Shown here: positions 55,844-63,400 of the stretch, piece after piece | Position numbering within the stretch: the stretch's first letter is position 1 | Layout: the number at the start of each line of letters is the position of its first letter | Assembly (NCBI RefSeq): GCF_014650955.1 | Contig: NZ_BMVY01000021.1 | Coordinates: 93,624-157,623, forward strand | Reading direction: 5' to 3' | Source: Streptomyces tauricus | GTDB lineage: Bacteria > Actinomycetota > Actinomycetes > Streptomycetales > Streptomycetaceae | Length of the DNA stretch: 64,000 nucleotides | Program-made: the position numbers and the translations under genes | The notes under the pieces: model-generated | Told to the model about the DNA's origin: nothing | What the model saw: the letters and a program-made list of their open reading frames with translations, nothing else | Databases searched by the model: none

Positions 55844-55885
55844 AAAGGTGTGGGGCCCGGAGTTCTCTCCGGGCCCCACACCTTT
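55844..55885 (+). terminator. Terminator of the TagF-like gene
   Basis: Perfect 19-base arms AAAGGTGTGGGGCCCGGAG (55844-55862) and its complement (55867-55885) enclose the 4-base loop TTCT, 17 bases after the stop. Arms ending AAAGG/CCTTT give a T-rich 3' side. Confidence 0.9.
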
Positions 55886-55916
55886 ACCTTCGCGTACGCC
55901 CCGGCGGGGGCTTGTT

Positions 55917-56274
55917 GCGCCGTTCCCCGCGCCCCTAGGGAGTGAGGCTGGGGCGGGTGTGTTTGCTGCGGGCCGACGGGGGTGGGCCGCGCAGTTCCCC
56001 GCGCCCCTAGGGAGTCGGGGCTGGGGCAGGTGCCTCACCGCGGGCCGTGGGGGTTGCCCGCGCAGTTCCTCGCGCCCCTAAAAGCAGACGCCCGCTGTGC
56101 GCCCTTCAGGGGCGCGGGGAACGGCGCGGCCCACCCCGACCGGCCCGAGGAAGCACAACAACCTCAACCCCCACTCACCCCAGGGGCGCGGGGAACTGCG
56201 CGATCAACCCTCACCGGCCGCAGGAAACACACCCGCCCCAGCCCAAACCCACCAAGGGGCGCGGGGAACGGCGC
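55917..56274. repeat. Six-copy array of the GGGGCGCGGGGAACNGCGC element, mirror oriented
   Basis: Copies at 55917-55936, 55989-56008 and 56060-56079 are on one strand. Copies at 56108-56127, 56182-56201 and 56255-56274 are on the other. Spacing within each arm is 71-74 bases. Spacer DNA between the first two copies (AGTGAGGCTGGGGCGGGTG) resembles that of the second pair. The array is roughly palindromic about 56094. Confidence 0.9.
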
Positions 56275-56335
56275 AATCAGCCCCACCCCTCCGGGCCGCG
56301 GTGTACAGACACCCCCGGCCCGGAGGGCAACCCCG

Positions 56336-57775
56336 TTAGAACGGGTTGAAGTCGTCGAACTCCTGGTCCGACTCGTCCCGCTCCGCCTGCTTGTCCCGCC
56401 GCCGCTGCGAAGCCGGCCGAGGCGCGTCGAACCGGTGGTCCTCACCACGGCGCCCGAGCATCTCCGCCCCCGCCATCACCGTCGGCTCCCAGTCGAAGAC
56501 GACCGCGTTCTCCTCGGGCCCGATGGCGACGCCGTCACCCGTACGGGCGCCCGCCTTCATCAGCGAGGCCTCGATGCCGAGACGGGCGAGCCGGTCGGCG
56601 AGGTACCCGACGGCCTCGTCGTTGCTGAAGTCCGTCTGCCGCACCCACCGCTCCGGCTTCTCGCCGCGCACGCGGTACAGCCCGTCGTCCTCGCGCACCA
56701 CCGTGAAGCCCGCGTCGTCGACCGCCTTCGGCCGGATGACGATCCGCGTCGCCTCCTCCTTCGGCTTCGCCGCACGCGCCTGCCCCACCACCTCGGCGAG
56801 CGCGAAGGACAGCTCCTTGAGGCCGATGTGGGCGACCGCGGAGATCGCGAAGACCTGGTAGCCGCGCGCCTCCAGGTCGGGGCGCACCATCTCGGCCAGG
56901 TCCTTGCCGTCGGGCACGTCGATCTTGTTCAGGACGACCATGCGCGGCCGGCGGTCGAGGCCGCCGCCGTACTGCTTCAGCTCCTCCTCGATCATGTCGA
57001 GGTCGGAGACGGGGTCGCGGTCGGACTCCAGGGTCGCCGTGTCCAGGACGTGGACGAGCACCTCGCAGCGCTCCACGTGGCGCAGGAACTCAAGCCCCAG
57101 GCCCTTGCCCTGGCTGGCTCCCGGGATCAGTCCCGGCACGTCGGCGATCGTGTAGACCATCGAGCCGGCCGTCACCACACCGAGGTTGGGGACGAGGGTC
57201 GTGAAGGGGTAGTCGGCGATCTTGGGCTTGGCCGCCGACAGGACCGAGATCAGCGAGGACTTGCCCGCGCTCGGGTAGCCGACCAGCGCCACGTCCGCGA
57301 CCGTCTTCAGCTCCAGGACGATGTCCTGCATACCGCCGGGAACACCCAGCAGGGCGAAGCCGGGGGCCTTGCGGCGGGCCGAGGACAGCGCGGCGTTGCC
57401 GAGGCCGCCCCTGCCGCCCTCCGCGGCCACATAGGTGGTGCCCTGGCCCACCAGGTCGGCGAGGACGTTCCCGTCCTTGTCCTGGACGACGGTGCCGTCC
57501 GGCACCGGCAGGATCAGGTCCTGGCCGTCCTTGCCGGAGCGGTTGCCGCCCTCACCGGGCCGGCCGCTGGTGGCCTTGCGGTGCGGGGAGTGGTGGTAGT
57601 CGAGGAGCGTGGTGACGGACTGGTCGACGACCAGGATCACGTCACCGCCACGGCCGCCGTTGCCGCCGTCCGGGCCACCGAGGGGCTTGAACTTCTCCCG
57701 GTGGACGGAGGCACAGCCGTGACCTCCGCTACCCGCGGCGACGTGCAGCTCGACGCGGTCCACGAAGGTGGTCAT
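56336..57775 (-). CDS. obg: GTPase Obg/CgtA
   Basis: A 479-residue GTPase. The glycine-rich Obg fold (GGHGCASVHREKFKPLGGPDGGNGGRGGDV and so on) occupies about 1-158. The G domain shows GYPSAGKSSL (G1), ADYPFTTLVPN (G2), DVPGLIPGA (G3) and LNKIDVPDG (G4). An OCT-type C-terminal domain (FTVVREDDGLYRVRGEKPERWVRQTDFSNDEAVGYLADRL) and an acidic tail follow. Obg works in 50S assembly and stress signalling; in S. coelicolor it affects aerial mycelium formation. It is the last gene of the rplU-rpmA-obg group, separated from rpmA by a hairpin terminator. Confidence 0.97.
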   Translation of the reverse strand: MTTFVDRVELHVAAGSGGHGCASVHREKFKPLGGPDGGNGGRGGDVILVVDQSVTTLLDYHHSPHRKATSGRPGEGGNRSGKDGQDLILPVPDGTVVQDKDGNVLADLVGQGTTYVAAEGGRGGLGNAALSSARRKAPGFALLGVPGGMQDIVLELKTVADVALVGYPSAGKSSLISVLSAAKPKIADYPFTTLVPNLGVVTAGSMVYTIADVPGLIPGASQGKGLGLEFLRHVERCEVLVHVLDTATLESDRDPVSDLDMIEEELKQYGGGLDRRPRMVVLNKIDVPDGKDLAEMVRPDLEARGYQVFAISAVAHIGLKELSFALAEVVGQARAAKPKEEATRIVIRPKAVDDAGFTVVREDDGLYRVRGEKPERWVRQTDFSNDEAVGYLADRLARLGIEASLMKAGARTGDGVAIGPEENAVVFDWEPTVMAGAEMLGRRGEDHRFDAPRPASQRRRDKQAERDESDQEFDDFNPF

Positions 57776-57881
57776 GGGATGTGCCTCCAGTTACGTACGG
57801 AAATCTCTCATCGATGAGCACCGCGCGGCCGACGGCGAACGCCACCGCTCAGTGATCACTACTCAGTTAAAACACGCGAAA

Positions 57882-57918
57882 GGCGGACCCGCTTCCCGTA
57901 CGGGAAGTGAGGTCCGCC
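57882..57918 (-). terminator. Hairpin between rpmA and obg
   Basis: Outer arms GGCGGACC (57882-57889) and GGTCCGCC (57911-57918) enclose a second palindrome, CTTCCCGTACGGGAAG (57892-57907). On the minus strand it is followed by TTTCGCGTGTTTTAAC, so partial termination after rpmA is likely and obg levels can be kept below those of L27. Confidence 0.7.
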
Positions 57919-57933
57919 TCGCGAAAGATCCGG

Positions 57934-58188
57934 TCAGGCGACCGGAACGATGTTCACGACCTTGCGGCCACGGTGCGTGCCGAACTCGACCGCACCGGCG
58001 GCCAGCGCGAACAGCGTGTCGTCCTTGCCACGGCCGACCTTCACGCCGGGGTGGAAGTGGGTGCCACGCTGGCGGACCAGGATCTCACCGGCGTTGACGA
58101 CCTGACCGCCGAAGCGCTTCACGCCGAGCCGCTGAGCATTGGAGTCGCGACCGTTCCGGGTGGACGATGCGCCCTTCTTGTGTGCCAT
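57934..58188 (-). CDS. rpmA: 50S ribosomal protein L27
   Basis: An 84-residue basic protein starting MAHKKGASSTRNGRDSNAQR and containing the L27 signature RQRGTHFHPGVKVGRGKDDTLFAL. Its N-terminal tail reaches the peptidyl transferase centre. It lies 14 bases after rplU and 158 before obg. Confidence 0.97.
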   Translation of the reverse strand: MAHKKGASSTRNGRDSNAQRLGVKRFGGQVVNAGEILVRQRGTHFHPGVKVGRGKDDTLFALAAGAVEFGTHRGRKVVNIVPVA

Positions 58189-58202
58189 CTCTCCTCAGTC
58201 CC

Positions 58203-58523
58203 TTACTTCGCAGCCGCGGGGATCTCAGTGACCTTGATCGCCGTGTACTGCTGGCGGTGGCCCTGACGACGGCGGTAGCCGGTCTTGTTCTTGTAGCGAA
58301 GGATGTCGATCTTCACACCCTTGTGGTGATCCACGATCTCGGCCTGGACCTTGATACCGGCCAGGACCCACGGGTCGCTGGTGACAGCGTCGCCGTCGAC
58401 AACGAGCAGGGTCGAGAGCTCGACCGTGTCGCCAACCTTGGCAGTGGAAATCTTGTCAACCTCAACGATGTCGCCGACAGCAACCTTGTGCTGGCGACCA
58501 CCGCTGCGCACGATGGCGTACAC
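58203..58523 (-). CDS. rplU: 50S ribosomal protein L21
   Basis: A 106-residue protein starting VYAIVRSGGRQHKVAVGDIV (GTG 58523) with the L21 core HHKGVKIDILRYKNKTGYRRRQGHRQQYTAIKV. GAGAGAGAT precedes the start by four bases. It leads the rplU-rpmA-obg transcript behind a clear promoter at 58668-58696, leaving a leader of about 135 bases. Confidence 0.97.
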   Translation of the reverse strand: MYAIVRSGGRQHKVAVGDIVEVDKISTAKVGDTVELSTLLVVDGDAVTSDPWVLAGIKVQAEIVDHHKGVKIDILRYKNKTGYRRRQGHRQQYTAIKVTEIPAAAK

Positions 58524-58667
58524 GCGGATCTCTCTCTCACTCGAAATCGGAATCCCCGCAGTCCAGCCACCGAAGAAAGCGAAGCAGGCAGCCTCTCCCG
58601 GGGCGCGAGCCACCAGGAGGAAGAGGTTTACGGGAATGCGGTGCATTGACAAACACACCGAGGGTCA

Positions 58668-58696
58668 AGGTTACGGGGCCCCGACCTGGGGGTCAA
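58668..58696 (-). promoter_or_regulatory. Promoter of rplU-rpmA-obg
   Basis: On the minus strand -35 TTGACC (complement of 58691-58696) and -10 TAACCT (complement of 58668-58673) are separated by exactly 17 bases, a good match to the HrdB-type consensus TTGACN-N17-TANNNT. The start site would be near 58661. It sits only about 30 bases from the phospholipase-D-like gene stop. Confidence 0.75.
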
Positions 58697-58728
58697 ACCG
58701 GGCCCCGACCACACCCTGACCAGGCAAC

Positions 58729-60075
58729 CTATGTGGGCTCGCCGTCCGCCGGCAGCGGCTTCACGCCCTTGCACAGATCCGTGGTGTCCGCGGTGCCCGG
58801 GTAGGCGACCTTGGTCACCCGGTCGAAGTGGATCCGGTACATGTCGTGCACGGCGTCGTCGTCGACCTTCACGATCGACTCGTCGTTCTCGCGCAGCGCG
58901 GGGCCCGTGTAGTTGCCGGAGCCGGTGAAGCTGACCTTGTTCCTCACACCGTCGTACATGCCGTCGACCAGGATGTACTTGGAGTGGATGATGTACGGCG
59001 TGATCAGCTTCTTGCCGGGGTTCAGCGGGTCACGGTCGTCGTTGTAGCAGCGTACGGTCGGGCCGCCGGTGGTGTGCAGCTTCTCCCAGGTGCCCTTGGT
59101 GCCGCCGCTGCTCTTGGCGCTGTCCGACTCCGCGTAGACGATGCTCACGGAGCAGCCCGCCTTCTTCAGGTCGACCAGCTTCTCCGCGATGGCCAGCCGC
59201 GTGATCTTGAAGATCGCCACCCGGACCTTGGTCGACTGCGTGACGCCCGCGGTGTCCTTGTACTTGCAGGTGACGTTGTTGAGGATCGAGTACACCGAGT
59301 CGGTGGCCCGCGTGTTGCCCGCCCGCGGGAAGAAGTACGCCTTGTAGAGGCCGTTGCTCACCGTGCGGTAGTTCCAGGACTCCCAGTCCTGCGCGACCAT
59401 CGTGTCGAAGTAGTCCGCGTACGCGTCGTACATCGTCGGGTTGTTCGGCAGCAGCAGCGCGTCGTTGAAGAAGCGCGTGTGCGCGGACGGCGTGGAGTTC
59501 GAGGTGGTCTCGACGACCACGTTCGTGGCGCCCTGCACCGCCGAGAACAGCCAGAACTTGTTGTGCATGATCGACTGCCCGAACTTCGGGTCGCCGAGGC
59601 ACGACTTGTTCTCCGGACACGTCGAGACGTACGAGCCCTGTGTACGGTCCGTGCCGAGCCCGGAGGCGAGCGTCCCGTAGGCGGTGTTCGTCGGACGGTC
59701 GCTGATACTGGACTCGTCGAGCAGCACCTGCACGTTCACACCGCGGTTCTTGGCGGCGACGAGCGCGTTGACGACGCCGGCCTCCCAGACGTGGTAGACC
59801 GCGACCTTGATCGTGGAGCCGGGCAGCGCGGAGTTCGTCAGCTCGATCAGCCGGGTGCGGATCGCGTACTGCTGGTCGGTGGTGCCGAGCGGGTCGTTGA
59901 AGATCGGCCCCTCGGTCCACGTCGGGTTGTCGACGGCCTGCGCCGTACCCGCCGACGTGCCGGCCTGGATACCCGCCGCGGACAGCACGGTCGCCAGCGC
60001 GACGGCCTGACGGCTTCCCTTGACCGGCTTCACAGCGCGGTGCCGCCCAGTGCCCTGCAGGCGCACGCGCGCCAT
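58729..60075 (-). CDS. Secreted phospholipase-D-like phosphodiesterase, one degenerate HKD motif
   Basis: A 448-residue protein starting MARVRLQGTGRHRAVKPVKG. A signal peptide is likely (basic start, then AVALATVLSAAGIQAGTSAGTAQA). Two PLD half-domains follow. The C-terminal HxK(x4)D is intact (IIHSKYILVDG). The N-terminal one reads IMHNKFWLFS, with Ser at the Asp position. Many PLDs hydrolyse phospholipids or nucleic acids through a phosphohistidine; secreted Streptomyces members include phospholipases and nucleases. Substrate not predictable here. A strong GGGAGGGG site precedes ATG 60075. Monocistronic, between rplU and rne. Confidence 0.87.
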   Translation of the reverse strand: MARVRLQGTGRHRAVKPVKGSRQAVALATVLSAAGIQAGTSAGTAQAVDNPTWTEGPIFNDPLGTTDQQYAIRTRLIELTNSALPGSTIKVAVYHVWEAGVVNALVAAKNRGVNVQVLLDESSISDRPTNTAYGTLASGLGTDRTQGSYVSTCPENKSCLGDPKFGQSIMHNKFWLFSAVQGATNVVVETTSNSTPSAHTRFFNDALLLPNNPTMYDAYADYFDTMVAQDWESWNYRTVSNGLYKAYFFPRAGNTRATDSVYSILNNVTCKYKDTAGVTQSTKVRVAIFKITRLAIAEKLVDLKKAGCSVSIVYAESDSAKSSGGTKGTWEKLHTTGGPTVRCYNDDRDPLNPGKKLITPYIIHSKYILVDGMYDGVRNKVSFTGSGNYTGPALRENDESIVKVDDDAVHDMYRIHFDRVTKVAYPGTADTTDLCKGVKPLPADGEPT

Positions 60076-60426
60076 GAGATCCCCTCCCTGACACGTGTGA
60101 ACGCCCTCCCCGACGTACACCCGTGTATGTGTAAACGATGACCGCCCGAGTTTTGCAGGTGAGGGTTCACCTTCCAAGTGGCGGGGGGTGAATGTGATGT
60201 CCGTGATGTTCCCGAAACCACGTCACGGTATGTCAAATCGGGCGCCCAGTACGACAGTTCGGGTAACCGCACGGGCCCTAAGGGTGACGGCGGCGGTGTC
60301 CGCGCCGGCCATGAGCGCGCCCCCGCCGGGCACGAGGACGCCCCCCGACCGGCGTGGTGATCGCCGGTCGGGGGGCGTCGTGCCGAGGCTCGCGCCTCCG
60401 CTGATGTCCGTCCTCGTCCGTCCTCG
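60076..60426. other. 351-bp stretch between the PLD-like gene and rne
   Basis: The left end is the promoter side of the PLD-like gene: on the minus strand TTTACACATACACGGGTGTACG is AT-richer, with the short palindrome TACACCCGTGTA (60116-60127). The right end holds the rne terminator (60337-60379). No coding frame is supported. Confidence 0.55.
60337..60379 (-). terminator. Terminator of rne
   Basis: Perfect 18-base arms GACGCCCCCCGACCGGCG (60337-60354) and CGCCGGTCGGGGGGCGTC (60362-60379) with a 7-base loop lie 48 bases beyond the rne stop. Confidence 0.85.
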
Positions 60427-63400
60427 TCAGTCCTCGTCGGTGGAGGCCGTGACGGTGGACGGCGTCTGCTGCTCCGCCGCCGCGGTCTTCTTGGACGTCG
60501 ACTTCGCGGCCGTCTTGGCGGTCTTCGTCGCCTTCTTGGCCGTGGTCTTCTTGGCGGCCGTCTTCTTGGCCGCCGTCGTCGTCTTCTTCGCGGCGGCCTT
60601 CTTCGCGGGCGCCTTCTTGGCCGCCTTGCGGGCCGTCTTCTTGGCCGGCGCGGCGCCGTCCTCGGCGGACGGCTCAGCGGGGGCCTCGACCGGCGCCTCG
60701 GCGGCCTGCGCCGGAGCCTCCGGCTGCGCCGACGGGACGACCACGACAGCGGTCTCGGCGGACGAGGTCGGCGCGGTGGCCTTACGGACCGCACGACGCC
60801 TCGGCCGGGCCGGGGCGGCGCTGTCGGCGACGGGCTGCTCCTGCGTGGCGGCGGCCTCGGCGGGCTGCTCCACGGGCTCGGCGGGCGCGGCAGGCGCGGC
60901 GACCGGCTCGGAGACCGTCACCACGGTCTCCTCGGCCGCCGTGGGCGAACCGGCGGGCGCGGACACCTTGCGGGTCGCCCGACGGCGCGTACGGCCCTTG
61001 GGAGCCGCGTCGTCGACGACCGGGGTCTCGGCGGCGGCCGGGGCCTCGACCACCGGGTCCTCGGCGGCGACGGGCGCCGTCTGCGCGGCCTCGGCCGGCT
61101 CCTGCTGGACCGGACGCGCGATCTCTTCCTCCGGCGTCACGGACTGCGCGGTCGGGACCTCGTCCCTGCGCTCGGCCTGCTCGGCCCGCTCGGCCTGCTC
61201 GGCTCGTTCCGCCCGCTCGGCCCGCTCGGACCTGCGGGACTCGGACCTCGGCGCACCCGCCGGGGCGGACGCCCGCCGGCTCGACCGGCGACGCGAACGA
61301 CCGCCACGGGTGGCCGCGGCCTCCGCCTCGGCGGCGCTGCTGTAGAGATCCTCGTCCGGTACGAACTCGGGCTCGGGAAGCGCGACGGGCTCGGCGGCCT
61401 CCGCGGCGACCTCGGCGGCCGTCTCGTCCGGCTCGACGGCCTCGGCCGTCTCCGTCTCGTACGTGTGCTCGTGCTCGTGGCTCTGCTCGGCACCGCCGCG
61501 ACCGCGCTTCTTGCGCTTGCCGCCGCCTCCCGCGGAGGTCGGCTGCTCCATGTGCACGATCACGCCGCGGCCGTTGCAGTGGACGCAGGTCTCCGAGAAC
61601 GACTCGAGGAGGCCCTGACCGACCCGCTTACGGGTCATCTGGACGAGGCCCAGCGAGGTGACCTCGGCCACCTGGTGCTTCGTGCGGTCGCGGCCCAGGC
61701 ACTCCAGGAGGCGCCTGAGCACCAGGTCCCGGTTGGACTCCAGGACCATGTCGATGAAGTCGATGACGACGATGCCGCCGAGGTCGCGCAGCCGCAGCTG
61801 GCGCACGATCTCCTCGGCCGCCTCCAGGTTGTTCCTGGTGACCGTCTCTTCGAGGTTGCCGCCCTGACCGGTGAACTTGCCGGTGTTGACGTCGATGACG
61901 ATCATCGCTTCGGTCTTGTCGATGACCAGCGAACCGCCGCTCGGCAGCCACACCTTGCGGTCCAGCGCCTTGGCGAGCTGCTCGTCGATCCGGTACGTCG
62001 CGAAGACGTCGACCTCGGAGGTCCACCGCGACAGGCGGTTCGCCAGGTCGGGCGCGACGTGCGCCACGTAGCCGTGGATGGTGCTCCACGCCTCGTCACC
62101 GCTGACGATGACCTTGGAGAAGTCCTCGTTGAAGATGTCGCGGACGACACGGACGGTCATGTCCGGCTCGCCGTACAGCAGGGTCGGGGCGTTGCCGCTC
62201 TTCGCCTTCTTCTCGATGTCCTCCCACTGCGCCTGGAGCCGCTCGACGTCACGGCGCAGCTCGTCCTCGCTCGCGCCCTCGGCGGCGGTGCGCACGATGA
62301 CGCCCGCGTCCTCGGGGACGATCTTCTTGAGGATGGTCTTCAGCCGGGCGCGCTCGGTGTCGGGCAGCTTGCGGCTGATGCCGGTCATCGAGCCTTCGGG
62401 CACGTAGACCAGGTAGCGGCCGGGCAGCGAGACCTGGCTCGTCAGACGGGCACCCTTGTGGCCCATCGGGTCCTTGGTGACCTGCACGAGGACCGACTGG
62501 CCGGACTTCAGGGCGCTCTCGATGCGGCGGGGGCCGTTGGCCATGCCCAGCGCCTCGAAGTTGACCTCACCGGCGTACAGGACCGCGTTGCGGCCCTTGC
62601 CGATGTCGATGAACGCGGCCTCCATCGACGGCAGCACGTTCTGGACCTTGCCCAGGTAGACGTTGCCGACGTACGAGGTCGCCTCCTCCTTGTTGACGTA
62701 GTGCTCCACGAGCACGTCGTCCTCGAGGACACCGATCTGCGTACGCTCGCCGCTCTGGCGGACGACCATCACGCGCTCGACGGCCTCACGGCGGGCCAGG
62801 AACTCGGCCTCGGTGATGATCGGGACGCGGCGGCGGCCCTGCTCGCGCCCTTCGCGGCGGCGCTGCTTCTTGGCCTCCAGGCGGGTCGAGCCCTTGATGG
62901 ACTGGACCTCGTCGCTCGGGTGCTCGTCCTTCTTGCGGGGCTCGCGGACCTTGACGACCGTGCGCTCGGGGTCGCTGCCACCGGACTCGGCCTCGGCCTC
63001 GCCGGAGGAGTCACCGGCACGACGGCGGCGGCGACGGCGGCGACGGCTGCTGCTGGAGCCGCCGGCGTCGTCGTGGTCGTCGTCCGCGTCGGCGGAGTCC
63101 TCCTCGGCCTGCTCGGCGGTGTCCTCGGTGTCGTCGGCGGTACGGGCGGCCTGCTCGCCGCGCTCACCGCGTTCGCCCCGCTCGTTCTGCTCGGCGGCGA
63201 AGTCGTCGTCCGCGTCGGCGGACTCGCCCCGGCGGCGGCGACGGCCACCACGGCGGCGACGGCGGCGCGAACCGGTCTCCTCGCTGTCGTCACCGTCGGC
63301 GGCGTCCTCCGCGGACTCCTCCTCGACGGGCTCCTCGTCGGCCGGCTCCTCGGCCTCGGGGGCACGCTCCACCGGGGCACGCTCGGCGGGGGCGGCGGGC

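Larger units (their letters stand above)
55828..56335. other. 508-bp gene-free stretch holding a terminator and a repeat array
   Basis: Between convergent tagF-like and obg genes there is first a 19-bp perfect hairpin terminator, then six copies of the GGGGCGCGGGGAAC element, three in each orientation, and finally TCCGGGCCGCGG-type GC-rich DNA near the obg stop. No coding frame is supported. Confidence 0.85.

Noticed and set aside
53797..55881. 694-residue open frame on the minus strand
   Set aside because: It lies antisense to the TagF-like gene, begins inside the terminator of that gene and has no conserved motif.
55917..56274. CRISPR-like array
   Set aside because: Repeats are short, occur in both orientations around a centre, spacers are not unique (the flanks are partly similar) and no cas genes are present. 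The same unit occurs elsewhere as singles.
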